NCBI GenBank assembly: GCA_002398365.1
Contig: DGYK01000009.1
Location: 1 to 39,853 of the forward strand
DNA length: 39,853 nucleotides
Direction: 5' to 3'
Source: Flammeovirgaceae bacterium UBA5008
Lineage (GTDB): Bacteria > Bacteroidota > Bacteroidia > Cytophagales > Cyclobacteriaceae
In this document: piece after piece, positions 16,621 to 25,212 of the stretch
Numbering within the stretch: position 1 is the first letter of the stretch
Layout: each line of letters begins with the position of its first letter
Program-made: the position numbers and the translations under genes
The notes under the pieces: generated by a model
Told to the model about the DNA's origin: nothing
The model's input: only the letters and a program-made list of their open reading frames with translations
Database searches by the model: none

Positions 16621-17493
16621 TTAAATCCACTTCTTCACGTTGGCTATACTTTTTTCAATACTGTCCATCGGTGAAACGGGATACGCTTCTTGTTCTACAT
16701 AAAAATGTTTCAATCCGGATTGTTTTGCTTTAGCAAACAGCGCGGCAAAATCTATTCGTCCGGTGCCCACATCTACTTGTTTTTTCGGATCGGTCTTATC
16801 CATGTCTTTCACATGCCATTGTTCAAAACGACCGGGATACTTGGCAAAATACTCCAATGCATTTTGATTGGCATAATTCACCCAATACAAATCCAACTCC
16901 ATCGATACATTTTTAGGATCCAATTCCTTCAGCATCAGATCATACGCAACTTGTCCATCGAACTTCTCAAATTCAAATTCATGATTATGATACCCCATGC
17001 GAATACCATTTTTCTTACAAACTTCGGCAGCCTTGTTGATGGTTTCACAAATGCGTTTATAATCATCCAACGATTTACGTTCATCCGCAATGAGGTAGGC
17101 GAGAATCATATACTCCTGCCCTACTTCCTTGGCATCGGCCACCGCGCGTTCCCAATCATTTAGCAAGGTACCTTTCATCGCCTTGGTAGAATCAGATTTA
17201 CCAAGCAAATAATGTCCGCTAGTGACTTTCAATTTCAAGCTCTTTGCTAACGCAGCAAACTCTTTGGCAGCCATGCCAAACAACTTACCGTCATTGTATC
17301 CGTAGGCTTCTACTTTCTGATATCCCAGCGCAGCTACTTTTTCTAAAGTGCCTTTCACATCTTTGTTGATCACATCGCGTAGGGTGTACAACTGCAACCC
17401 AATTTCGCTTTTTTGCTTAAAGCTAAACGATGACAACGCCAAAGCGCCCGCGGCTGCCATGGCTGTTTGTTGGATAAATTCTCGTCTCTTCAT
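16621..17493 (-). CDS. Tat-exported sugar isomerase/epimerase (xylose-isomerase-like TIM barrel)
   Basis: 290 residues. It starts MKRREFIQQTAMAAAGALAL, a twin-arginine (RRxFIQ) leader with an Ala-rich core, so export of a folded, metal-loaded protein is expected. The rest is an AP_endonuc_2/xylose-isomerase-like barrel ('IGLQLYTLRDVI', 'LGYQKVEAYGYNDG'). Likely metal ligands lie in HNHEFEFE, ELDLYW, WHVKD and FYVEQE. It is the last gene of the operon, 7 bp after the DUF1080 gene. Family members isomerise or epimerise sugars, and some relatives in 3-keto-glycoside pathways eliminate or hydrate keto sugars. The fold and export signal are clear; the reaction is inferred from neighbours. Confidence 0.85.
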   Translation of the reverse strand: MKRREFIQQTAMAAAGALALSSFSFKQKSEIGLQLYTLRDVINKDVKGTLEKVAALGYQKVEAYGYNDGKLFGMAAKEFAALAKSLKLKVTSGHYLLGKSDSTKAMKGTLLNDWERAVADAKEVGQEYMILAYLIADERKSLDDYKRICETINKAAEVCKKNGIRMGYHNHEFEFEKFDGQVAYDLMLKELDPKNVSMELDLYWVNYANQNALEYFAKYPGRFEQWHVKDMDKTDPKKQVDVGTGRIDFAALFAKAKQSGLKHFYVEQEAYPVSPMDSIEKSIANVKKWI

Positions 17494-17500
17494 TTTTAAA

Positions 17501-18220
17501 TTATTTTAACTCGCGAATCTTGATATTCTTATACCATACTAAATCGCCATGGTCTTGCAGGGAGATATGACCTTTCTTTGATTTACCAAATCCGGGCATG
17601 TCTTTGAATTTACTTCCTTTGATCATGACATCCCACTCGGGTGTGAACATCTGGGTGTCTACTTGCAGCACTCCGTTCAGAAATAACTGCAAATGTCCTT
17701 TATTCAATTTGATCACGGCTACATTCCATTCATTGGCAGGCTTTACCGATTCTTTCGGACTTTGAATCAAGTCATATAAATTTCCGGCACGGTGCTTTTC
17801 AATCTTTGCATCGGGATGACAGGTATTGTCCAACACTTGCATCTCGGGGCCAGTTTGCCATACATACTGATATTGTGTCGATTCGGTGACATTAAAAATA
17901 ATTCCACTGTTCCCGCAAGGAGCAATTTTCCATTCGAGACTCAACTCAAAATTTTCAAATTCTCCGGCTGTGACAATATCGCCACCACCCTTCACCTGAA
18001 ATCCTTCTTGCTGTTGTTTATTGAGGTGAATCGCTCCGTCTACCACTTGCCACGCTTCGCCAATCTTATCGCTGTTAAAATTGTGCCAACCATTCAAGGT
18101 TTTTCCATCAAACAGTAATTTCCAGCCTTGTTTTTTTTCTTTAGCGGTGAGCGTGTTGTCTTGCGCCTGCAATGCAGATGCAACCACAATTGCCAAAACC
18201 ACCAGAATTGAATTTCTCAT
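17501..18220 (-). CDS. DUF1080 family protein (putative 3-keto-disaccharide hydrolase)
   Basis: About 239 residues from ATG 18220; an ATG three codons upstream (18229) is also possible. The signal peptide is MRNSILVVLAIVVASALQAQ, with likely cleavage after AQA/LQAQ, so it should be periplasmic. The body is one DUF1080 (LamG-like jelly roll) domain with hallmark runs 'GWKLLFDGKTLNGWHNF', 'GDIVTAGEFENFELSLEWKI', 'GNSGIIFNV' and 'GHISLQDHGDLVWYKNIKIREL'. Members of this family cleave 3-keto-glycosides after a Gfo/Idh enzyme has oxidised the C3 hydroxyl. The neighbours (cytochrome c, TIM barrels, Gfo/Idh) fit that pathway. The family is certain; the activity is taken from characterised relatives. 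Confidence 0.9.
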   Translation of the reverse strand: MRNSILVVLAIVVASALQAQDNTLTAKEKKQGWKLLFDGKTLNGWHNFNSDKIGEAWQVVDGAIHLNKQQQEGFQVKGGGDIVTAGEFENFELSLEWKIAPCGNSGIIFNVTESTQYQYVWQTGPEMQVLDNTCHPDAKIEKHRAGNLYDLIQSPKESVKPANEWNVAVIKLNKGHLQLFLNGVLQVDTQMFTPEWDVMIKGSKFKDMPGFGKSKKGHISLQDHGDLVWYKNIKIRELK

Positions 18221-18244
18221 AGCGATCATTTTATAGTGTATCGA

Positions 18245-18664
18245 TTAATGTTCCGTCTCACCATCTAACGACAGCACATATCTCGCCATCTTTTCGGCAT
18301 CCGCCTGACTTAAATCAGGATGGCCGGACATCATTACTTCACCCCAAACACCGGAACCTCCCTTAATGATTTTACCTGCCAGATATTCTACATTGGCTTT
18401 CGTAAACTCATACTTCTTGGCTACATCAGTATGTGATGGTCCGATGATCTTATTGACTGAGTGATGACATGTTTTGCAATCACTCGCCTTCACCAATGAC
18501 TCACCTTGCGTAATCGCATCCGCAGCTGTAACCGGAGCGGTTGCTTCTTCGGTAGGTGTTCCGTAGTCTTCTTGATTGGCGGCCTCTTTTTTTGAACCAC
18601 AAGCGAATGTTGCCACGCCAAGCGCAGCTACCAGAATGATTGAATTAAATTTGTTTGAAGTCAT
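18245..18664 (-). CDS. Cytochrome c class I lipoprotein
   Basis: 139 residues. The N-terminal hydrophobic stretch ends at C22 (VATFACGSKK), a relaxed Bacteroidota lipobox, followed by a low-complexity linker. There is one haem-binding motif, CKTCH (C63, C66, H67), with the probable axial Met at 111 or 112 in EVMMSGHPDLS. The C-terminal helix 'DAEKMARYVLSL' is typical of small c-type cytochromes. It is probably anchored on the periplasmic side as an electron acceptor, for example for a sugar-oxidising dehydrogenase. It lies 10 bp after the TIM-barrel gene and 24 bp before DUF1080, within the operon. The link to sugar oxidation is inference. Confidence 0.9.
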   Translation of the reverse strand: MTSNKFNSIILVAALGVATFACGSKKEAANQEDYGTPTEEATAPVTAADAITQGESLVKASDCKTCHHSVNKIIGPSHTDVAKKYEFTKANVEYLAGKIIKGGSGVWGEVMMSGHPDLSQADAEKMARYVLSLDGETEH

Positions 18665-18674
18665 AATGCTAGTA

Positions 18675-19727
18675 TTAAATTCCTAAAATTGATTTATTGA
18701 GTTTTGGATTTTTTCCTGCAGATGCGAAATCATCAAATGCTTTTTCGGTCACGCGAATGATGTGGTTCTTGATGAAAGGAGCCCCCTCAGAAGCACCTTG
18801 TTCCGGATGTTTGATGCAACACTCCCACTCCAGCACAGCCCAACCACTGTAGTCGTATTGTGCTAACTTACTGAAGATGGATTTAAAATCTACCTGACCA
18901 TCTCCGGGTGAACGGAATCGTCCGGGGCGGTCGATCCAATTCTGATAACCACCATACACACCGCTCTTGCCAGTAGCATTGAACTCAGCATCTTTTACAT
19001 GGAACATTTTAATGAACGAATGATAGAAGTCGATGTACTGCAAATAATCTAATTGCTGAAGTACGAAGTGACTTGGATCATAGAGAATATTGCAACGAAT
19101 GTGACTGCCCGTTGCCTCCCAGAAACGCTCGAAGGTGATGCCATCGTGCAAATCTTCTCCGGGGTGAATTTCATAACACAAGTCCACTCCTACTTTATCA
19201 AATGCATTTAAAATCGGGAGCCAGCGCTTCGCTAATTCTTTGAATCCATCTTCCACCAATCCGGCCGGGCGTTGCGGCCATGGATATACGGTGTGCCACA
19301 TCAGTGCTCCGGAAAATGTAGCGTGTGCATTCAATCCTAAATTACGACTGGCTTTAGCGGCCAACTTTAATTGATCGACTGCCCATGCGGTGCGCTCCTT
19401 CGGTTTGCCGTGCACACTTTTAGGTGCGAACGCATCGAACATCGTATCGTAGGCGGGATTGACTGCTACTAATTGTCCTTGTAAATGTGTCGATAGCTCA
19501 GTGATTTTTAAACCACACGAATCCACCGTCTCACGAATTTCATCTGCATAATCTTTGCTTTCGGCTGCTTTCTTCAAATCGATACAGCGCGCATCCCAAC
19601 TAGGAATTTGAACACCGACATATCCCAAAGAAGCAGCCCACTTACAAATCGATTTTAAATTATCAAACGGAGCTTCATCGCCCATAAACTGCGCGAGAAA
19701 AATTCCGGGTCCCTGTATATTCTTCAT
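18675..19727 (-). CDS. Sugar phosphate isomerase/epimerase family TIM barrel
   Basis: 350 residues from ATG 19727 (MKNIQGPGIFLAQF). A GTG six codons further up lies inside the repeated leader element and is less likely. It has the xylose-isomerase-like fold, with metal ligands expected in CYEIHPGED, LYDPSHF, MFHVKDAEF and AVLEWECC. It carries 'PWPQRPAGLVEDGF', common in large Bacteroidota and Planctomycetota members found beside Gfo/Idh oxidoreductases. No signal peptide, so cytoplasmic, unlike the Tat-exported barrel two genes downstream. It follows the Gfo/Idh gene after a 141-bp gap and precedes the cytochrome by 10 bp. Likely acts on keto-sugar products of the pathway; the reaction is not identified. 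Confidence 0.87.
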   Translation of the reverse strand: MKNIQGPGIFLAQFMGDEAPFDNLKSICKWAASLGYVGVQIPSWDARCIDLKKAAESKDYADEIRETVDSCGLKITELSTHLQGQLVAVNPAYDTMFDAFAPKSVHGKPKERTAWAVDQLKLAAKASRNLGLNAHATFSGALMWHTVYPWPQRPAGLVEDGFKELAKRWLPILNAFDKVGVDLCYEIHPGEDLHDGITFERFWEATGSHIRCNILYDPSHFVLQQLDYLQYIDFYHSFIKMFHVKDAEFNATGKSGVYGGYQNWIDRPGRFRSPGDGQVDFKSIFSKLAQYDYSGWAVLEWECCIKHPEQGASEGAPFIKNHIIRVTEKAFDDFASAGKNPKLNKSILGI

Positions 19728-19735
19728 CGTTATAA

Positions 19736-19765
19736 TTTTTACCACTCAGGCACGAAGGCACTAAG
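19736..19765. repeat. 30-bp element upstream of a TIM-barrel gene, copy 2
   Basis: TTTTTACCACTCAGGCACGA continuing to AGGCACTAAG. It differs from 16501-16530 at three of 30 positions. It lies directly before the minus-strand start at 19727. Confidence 0.6.
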
Positions 19766-19799
19766 CTTTATTTTATTTAAGAATGTCATTATTATCCGA

Positions 19800-19872
19800 T
19801 TTTCAAATTTTCAAATTGATTAATTTTCAAATCAAATCAACGAATCACCGAATTAGCAAATTACCGAATCAG
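19800..19872. repeat. AT-rich tract with 8-bp period
   Basis: TTTTCAAA begins at 19800, 19808 and 19824. From 19841 four 8-mers follow in register: CGAATCAC, CGAATTAG, CAAATTAC, CGAATCAG. The tract fills the gap after the Gfo/Idh gene and includes its stop codon (19869-19871). Confidence 0.55.
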
Positions 19873-21026
19873 ATTTCAAAGTTCGTCCACTTCTCTTTAC
19901 TCTGGCCACTTTTCACCACATTATCGATAAAGGCCATTCCACGAATTCCGTCTTCTACCGTAGGAAAGTCAACTACTTTCGGAGCTGGAGTTCCATCGAC
20001 TCGTGCAGACAAAGCCAAAGCAAAATTGCGATACAAATTGGCAAATGCTTCAAGATACCCTTCGGGGTGACCGGCAGGAGTTCTGAAATTGAAGATCGCA
20101 TCGGGATGTAAAAACCCGTTGGTGCCTGCACGTAAAATTTGCGTTGGTTTATCGAGCCACTTCACCAGCAATGTATTGGGTTCCATTTGCGCCCACTCAA
20201 GGCCACCATGTTCGCCATAAATTTTAATACGCAGCGCATTCTCTTCACCTGCTGCAACTTGTGATGCAATGAGAACACCGGCAGCGCCATTATCAAATTT
20301 TAACAACACGTTGCCATCGTCATCCAATGCGCGGCCTTGCACTAAAATATTTAAGTCGGCACACAGCTGCGTGATTTTCAAACCGGAAATAAATTCGGCT
20401 AAGTGCGCGGCATGCGTTCCAATGTCGCCCATGGATCCTGCCTTACCTGACTTTTTCGGATCGGTGCGCCAAGCTGCCTGTGCATTGCCTTCACGTTCAC
20501 TCAACTTACTCAACCAGCCTTGCGGATATTCTACTACAATCTTTCTGATTTTACCCAAGGCACCTTCGCGCACCATCGCGCGTGCCTGACGTACCATCGG
20601 GTAACCGGAGTAGGTATGTGTGAGACACAAGATCAAACCGGTCTCTTCTACTTTCTTTTTTAACTGACGCGCTTCATCGAGTGTAAACGTGATGGGCTTT
20701 TCAATGACAACGTGAAACCCTTTCTCTAATGCGAGCATGGCCGGAGCAAAGTGCGCAAAGTTGGGCGTAACGATGGTAACAAAATCAATTCGCTTGTCGG
20801 CAGGAAGTTTACTTTCCTTTTCGATCATTTCTTCATAGGTGAGATACGTGCGGTCTTCTGCCAGAAAAAGTGCTTTACCACTTTCTTTGGCGATCTCCGG
20901 ATTGATGCTAAGCGCACCGGCCACTACTTCAATGAGGCCATCCATATTGGCAGCCAGGCGATGAATGGATCCGATGAAAGCATCTTTGCCTCCACCCACC
21001 ATTCCCATGCGTAATTTTCTGTTCAT
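19869..21026 (-). CDS. Gfo/Idh/MocA family oxidoreductase
   Basis: 385 residues, the usual size. The N-terminal Rossmann fold has an NAD(P) loop, MGMVGGGKDAFIG (about 7-19), and the family's EKP motif at 109-111. The C-terminal alpha/beta substrate domain includes GDIGTHAAHLAEF (around 196-208), where the catalytic Asp/His pair usually lies. No signal peptide is visible, so a cytoplasmic NAD(P)-dependent dehydrogenase is expected. As first gene of the operon with DUF1080, cytochrome c and two TIM barrels, it is the likely enzyme that oxidises or re-reduces C3 of a sugar. The substrate is not identifiable from sequence. Confidence 0.9.
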   Translation of the reverse strand: MNRKLRMGMVGGGKDAFIGSIHRLAANMDGLIEVVAGALSINPEIAKESGKALFLAEDRTYLTYEEMIEKESKLPADKRIDFVTIVTPNFAHFAPAMLALEKGFHVVIEKPITFTLDEARQLKKKVEETGLILCLTHTYSGYPMVRQARAMVREGALGKIRKIVVEYPQGWLSKLSEREGNAQAAWRTDPKKSGKAGSMGDIGTHAAHLAEFISGLKITQLCADLNILVQGRALDDDGNVLLKFDNGAAGVLIASQVAAGEENALRIKIYGEHGGLEWAQMEPNTLLVKWLDKPTQILRAGTNGFLHPDAIFNFRTPAGHPEGYLEAFANLYRNFALALSARVDGTPAPKVVDFPTVEDGIRGMAFIDNVVKSGQSKEKWTNFEI

Positions 21027-21182
21027 AGGTTTAGACTGAAATTCAATTTATTGAAGGTATAAAATCTATTGTTAAACTCTAATAGCAAGGTAAATTAATG
21101 AATAATCCCGATAGAATAGCGTGGATTTTTGTGGGTGGCTGTAATTTTTACACAATCAAAACCTAACAAACCGTAGGCAAAA

Positions 21183-21210
21183 AAAAGAGGACTCCCGAAA
21201 GAGTCCTCTT
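21183..21210 (-). terminator. Intrinsic terminator after the GH65 gene
   Basis: The minus strand reads AAGAGGACTC, a TTTCGG loop, GAGTCCTCTT (21210-21185) and then further T residues. The stem is 10 bp and perfect. It follows the GH65 stop codon by about 20 bp and closes the long alpha-glucoside/glpD operon. Confidence 0.85.
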
Positions 21211-21232
21211 GATAAAGAATTGGATGAAATTC

Positions 21233-23512
21233 TTAAACGGTAATAGTACTGCCATTCAGAGCGAGCTGCACCGGCTCACCTGATTCGCGAATGGTTTCCA
21301 CACCTTGCTTGGAAACTTTCACTTTGATGACGTGACCTCTGAATTCAATGCGGAAAGAATACGACTTCCACTGATCGGGAATGAATGGATTGAAATGAAG
21401 CATACCGTCTTTCACGCGCATGCCGCCAAATCCTTTCACCACGCTCATCCATGTTCCGGCCATACTGGTGATGTGACAACCATCTTCCGTATCGTTGTTG
21501 TAGTCATCCAAATCCAAGCGCGAAGTGCGCAAATACATTTCGTACGCCTTTTCTTTGTAGCCAATTTTAGAAGCTAAGATTACATGCACGCAAGGAGACA
21601 AAGATGATTCATGCACCGTGAGCGGTTCGTAGAAATCGAAGTTGCGTTGAATGGTGGCATTGTCGAAGCGATCATCGAACAAATACAAACCTTGCAATAC
21701 ATCGGCTTGCTTGATATAACAAGAGCGCAGGATGCGATCCCAAGACCATTTTTGATTCAGCGGTCTGTCCTGCGGACGAAGCTGGCTAACGGGAACTAAT
21801 TCCTTATCGAGGAATCCATCCTGTTGTAAGTACACACCCAACTTTTTGTCCTCACCCAAATACATGCGCTTGCGAATATCAGCCCAGCGAGCGGTTTCTT
21901 CTTTTTCGTTGAACTTAGTTGATGCCACCAATTTATTGAATTTAGTCGGATCATCTTTGCGCACAAAATCCAATGCTTGTTGCGTGTACTCCATGGTCCA
22001 GCAAGCAATGTAGCTGGTGTACCAGTTGTTGTTCACATTGTTTTCGTATTCGTTCGGGCCGGTTACACCCAACATCACATACTGTTGTTTTGCTTCCGAG
22101 AAAGTGATGCGTTGCGACCAGAAGCGGGAAATTCCCAACAACACTTCTAATCCAAATTCACTTAGATATTTCTCATCTCCCGTGTAGCGGATATAGTCAT
22201 AAATCGCGAAAGCAATGGCGCCATTGCGATGCACTTCTTCAAATGTAATCTCCCATTCGTTGTGACACTCCTCTCCGTTCATGGTCACCATGGGATAGAG
22301 GGCTGCGCCATTGGTAAAACCTAATTTCTGTGCATTCTCGATGGCACGCTTCAAATGTTTATGGCGATAGACCAGCAAATTGCGACCAACCTTCGGATCG
22401 GATGTTCCGAGGTAGAAAGGCAAACAATAAGCTTCTGTATCCCAATACGTACTGCCACCATATTTCTCACCGGTAAAACCTTTCGGACCGATATTCAGAC
22501 GTTGATCTTCACCTGTATAGGTTTGCATCAACTGAAAAATATTAAAGCGAATACCTTGCTGTGCGGCAATATCTCCTTCAATGGTGATGTCGCACTTTTT
22601 CCAGATTTGCGTCCACACCGCAACGTGCGCAGCAAACAGTTGATCATAGCCAGCAGTAGCAGCTGCTTTCAATTTCTTTTTGGCATTGTCGGCCAATTTC
22701 TGCTTCGGATGATTCTCTGAAGACAAAACAGCTGCATATTTATAGATGGTCGTTTCAACTCCTTTCTTCAAAGGGATGGTCACCACATTATCTGCATACT
22801 TTTCTTTCTTATTCGCTTTGCTTTTTCCCTTTACGGCTTTGCCTCCGCTGTGAATGCTATAGGTCACAGCGGTGGTGACATGGAACTGCGTCTTCTTAGT
22901 TTCAGCAGTTACCAGAGCTAATCCGGCTTTGGCTTCCTTCGCTATTTCCGTCCAGAACTTTTCATCGTAGTTGGAATCTTTATTCACCACATCCGCATCT
23001 ACCGACAAGGTGATCACGGCATTGGCAGAAAAATTCTCTGGTGTAATGGAGTATCGGATTGCACCGACTTCGCCATCGGCCATACTACAAAAGCGACTCG
23101 CTTCTATTTTTACTTTCTTTCCATCCGGAAGCGTAGCCACAAATGAACGTTGCAACAAGCCTTGCTTCATATCGAGCACGCGCTTGAAGCCTGCCACTTT
23201 GCATTGCTTCAAATCAAGTTCTTGTTTGCCGATCTTAATCTGAATACCAATCCACGATGGTGCATTCAGTACTTTGGCGAAATATTCGGGATAACCGTTC
23301 TTCCACCAGCCTACGCGTGTTTTGTCAGGATAATAAACACCGGCCACATAGGTGCCTTGATGCGTATCACCGGAATATTTTTCTTCGAAGTTGGCGCGCT
23401 GGCCCATGCGGCCGTTGCCGAGACTGAAAATACTTTCTGAAATACGATTGTAATGGGGATCAAATCCTTGTTCGATGATTTGCCATTCGTGCTTTTTGAG
23501 ATATTGCTTCAT
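21233..23512 (-). CDS. Glycoside hydrolase family 65 phosphorylase (maltose phosphorylase type)
   Basis: 759 residues, full length for GH65 disaccharide phosphorylases. Layout: an N-terminal beta-sandwich (1-270), a linker, an (alpha/alpha)6 barrel (about 320-680) and a small C-terminal beta domain. The general acid Glu is expected in TGPNEYENNVNNNWY (about 484), equivalent to the GPDEYH Glu of maltose phosphorylases; 'NGEECHNEWEITFEEVHRNG' also matches the family. No signal peptide, so it acts inside the cell, splitting maltose or a related alpha-glucoside with phosphate to glucose plus beta-glucose 1-phosphate. The adjacent beta-phosphoglucomutase supports a phosphorylase rather than a hydrolase. 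The linkage (maltose, trehalose, kojibiose, nigerose) cannot be fixed by eye. Confidence 0.92.
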   Translation of the reverse strand: MKQYLKKHEWQIIEQGFDPHYNRISESIFSLGNGRMGQRANFEEKYSGDTHQGTYVAGVYYPDKTRVGWWKNGYPEYFAKVLNAPSWIGIQIKIGKQELDLKQCKVAGFKRVLDMKQGLLQRSFVATLPDGKKVKIEASRFCSMADGEVGAIRYSITPENFSANAVITLSVDADVVNKDSNYDEKFWTEIAKEAKAGLALVTAETKKTQFHVTTAVTYSIHSGGKAVKGKSKANKKEKYADNVVTIPLKKGVETTIYKYAAVLSSENHPKQKLADNAKKKLKAAATAGYDQLFAAHVAVWTQIWKKCDITIEGDIAAQQGIRFNIFQLMQTYTGEDQRLNIGPKGFTGEKYGGSTYWDTEAYCLPFYLGTSDPKVGRNLLVYRHKHLKRAIENAQKLGFTNGAALYPMVTMNGEECHNEWEITFEEVHRNGAIAFAIYDYIRYTGDEKYLSEFGLEVLLGISRFWSQRITFSEAKQQYVMLGVTGPNEYENNVNNNWYTSYIACWTMEYTQQALDFVRKDDPTKFNKLVASTKFNEKEETARWADIRKRMYLGEDKKLGVYLQQDGFLDKELVPVSQLRPQDRPLNQKWSWDRILRSCYIKQADVLQGLYLFDDRFDNATIQRNFDFYEPLTVHESSLSPCVHVILASKIGYKEKAYEMYLRTSRLDLDDYNNDTEDGCHITSMAGTWMSVVKGFGGMRVKDGMLHFNPFIPDQWKSYSFRIEFRGHVIKVKVSKQGVETIRESGEPVQLALNGSTITV

Positions 23513-23528
23513 ATCTATAAGGAATACT

Positions 23529-23556
23529 GTTAATAGTTAATAGTTAATCGTTAATG
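23529..23556. repeat. 7-bp tandem repeat (GTTAATN x 4)
   Basis: GTTAATA, GTTAATA, GTTAATC, GTTAATG in register, within the 53-bp gap between the pgmB stop and the GH65 start. It lies in the GH65 leader, so repeat-number changes could alter the spacing upstream of that gene. Confidence 0.55.
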
Positions 23557-23565
23557 GTAATTTGG

Positions 23566-24210
23566 TTAGAGTGAATTTAATTTAGAGATCGGAAAATCAG
23601 CTGTGCTTTTCACAATGGCGTGTGCTTTGCCTAATTGATCGGCTGATCCCACTCCAACGCACTTCATACCCGCTGCCAAAGCGGCTTCCACCCCTGCTTC
23701 GGCATCTTCAAACACCACACACACATCCGGTGAAACGGCCAGTTTGCTGGCTGCCAATAAAAATATTTCGGGATCAGGTTTGCTATTCTTGACCATCGTG
23801 CCATCTACTACCGTATCGAACAGATTTTTTACTTGCAACAAACGCAATACAGTTTCCGCATTTTTGCTACTTGAGGCTAATGCTACTTTGAATCCCTGCG
23901 CGCGCAAATCTTGCAGCATTTCTTTCACGCCTTTAAAAATTTCTTCCGGGCGAATGGCTTCAATGTATTCAACAAACCAACTGTTTTTCTTGGTTGCCAA
24001 TTCTTCTTTCTTTGCTTCAGAAAGAGTAACACCACCAATCTCCAGAATAATTTCCAGTGAATGCATGCGACTAACACCTTTCAATCGCTCGTTTTCCTTC
24101 TCAGTAAATGCAATACCCAACTCATTGGCCAGTCGCTGCCAGGCAATAAAATGGTAGTGGGCAGTATCTACAATCACTCCATCCAAATCAAAAATTACGG
24201 CTTTTATCAC
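23566..24210 (-). CDS. pgmB: Beta-phosphoglucomutase
   Basis: 214 residues, HAD superfamily. The nucleophile motif FDLDGVIVD holds D8 and the acid/base D10. The cap domain carries the family sequence 'TAHYHFIAWQRLANELGI' and 'RLKGVSRMHSLEIIL'. Motif II is ASSSKN, motif III KPDPEIF, and the metal-binding acidic residues are in VFEDAEAGVEAA. It converts beta-glucose 1-phosphate, the GH65 product, into glucose 6-phosphate in the cytoplasm. It is placed 10 bp after the PfkB gene and 53 bp before GH65, the classic PgmB-GH65 pairing. Confidence 0.94.
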   Translation of the reverse strand: MIKAVIFDLDGVIVDTAHYHFIAWQRLANELGIAFTEKENERLKGVSRMHSLEIILEIGGVTLSEAKKEELATKKNSWFVEYIEAIRPEEIFKGVKEMLQDLRAQGFKVALASSSKNAETVLRLLQVKNLFDTVVDGTMVKNSKPDPEIFLLAASKLAVSPDVCVVFEDAEAGVEAALAAGMKCVGVGSADQLGKAHAIVKSTADFPISKLNSL

Positions 24211-24220
24211 GCTATATAGT

Positions 24221-25207
24221 TTAGTTGGCGCGAATATAGCCCAGCTTCATTATTTGTTCCGTTTCGGCCTGAGATTTAAATACCGCAAACGTTTTCCCTT
24301 GCGTTCTGAGCGCTCCAAGTGCGTTTCCGTAGCGGACAGCTTTCACATAATCTTTCGGGCTTTGCAGTAATCCGAAGCCAACGCCTCCGGCAAATGAATC
24401 GCCACAGCCGGTGGTATCGATCACCTGCTCAACTTTTACAGCCGGCACCAGATCTTCCAAAATCTTATTTCGGTCTTTTCGATAGACAAGACATCCGCGC
24501 GAGTCAACGGTGACGCAGACGCACTTCACACCGAGATTAAGACAATGGGTGGCAAACGCTAATAATTCTTTGCGATCGGGCTCTTCGGAAATCGTAAAAT
24601 CCTGACTCTCATATTCTTTTTTAAACCACGATGCCTGCGCTTCTTCGAGATTCATTTTCAGCACATCGATGTAAGGAAGCCACTGGTCGCGATCAACCCA
24701 AAATTTGCGTTGGCGCTCTCCGTTCGCCAGACACGCAGTAGTTGGTCCATGTGCATCGAAAATGACCGTTCCTTTGCTGCGCTTCTTCAGGTACTTTAGT
24801 GTATCTAATGAGATTTCATAATCGCTGATGGGAATAAAAACAAAAACTTTGCAGTCGAGGAGTTTTTTAAAATCCTCGGGCACGATCGGATCCATAAAAC
24901 CCGTTTGCCGCTCAAGTCGGTTATTCACATCCACAAAGCGAAGGCTGATGATATCACCCTGATCATTTTTAGAAGAAATGAATTTGGTGTTGATGCCTTT
25001 GTATCCTTTGAACACTTCGCGCACGTTGTCCATATCGACTTTGCGCACATGCGATACCGGGATGACTTCCAGCTTCTCTCCCGCCATAGCTGAAAGCGCA
25101 ATGACCGGATGTGTAACACAACCCCACTTTTGAATTAACTCTCCCTGATGGGTCACAATGTGATCTCTTGGGATCGGACCGATAACGGCAATTTTTTTTC
25201 TGGGCAT
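24221..25207 (-). CDS. PfkB family carbohydrate kinase
   Basis: 328 residues. The N-terminal start (MPRKKIAVIGPIPRDHI) leads into the ribokinase-like fold. The C-terminal PfkB signature DTTGCGDSFAGG lies near 263-274, with the catalytic Asp about 269, and 'ALGALRTQGKTF' closes the nucleotide site. The protein phosphorylates a sugar or nucleoside using ATP; the specific substrate cannot be assigned. It sits 5 bp after the split YhcG gene and 10 bp before pgmB, so it is probably co-transcribed with the maltose genes. With the ROK kinase it makes two sugar kinases in one operon. Confidence 0.87.
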   Translation of the reverse strand: MPRKKIAVIGPIPRDHIVTHQGELIQKWGCVTHPVIALSAMAGEKLEVIPVSHVRKVDMDNVREVFKGYKGINTKFISSKNDQGDIISLRFVDVNNRLERQTGFMDPIVPEDFKKLLDCKVFVFIPISDYEISLDTLKYLKKRSKGTVIFDAHGPTTACLANGERQRKFWVDRDQWLPYIDVLKMNLEEAQASWFKKEYESQDFTISEEPDRKELLAFATHCLNLGVKCVCVTVDSRGCLVYRKDRNKILEDLVPAVKVEQVIDTTGCGDSFAGGVGFGLLQSPKDYVKAVRYGNALGALRTQGKTFAVFKSQAETEQIMKLGYIRAN

Positions 25208-25212
25208 ATCGA

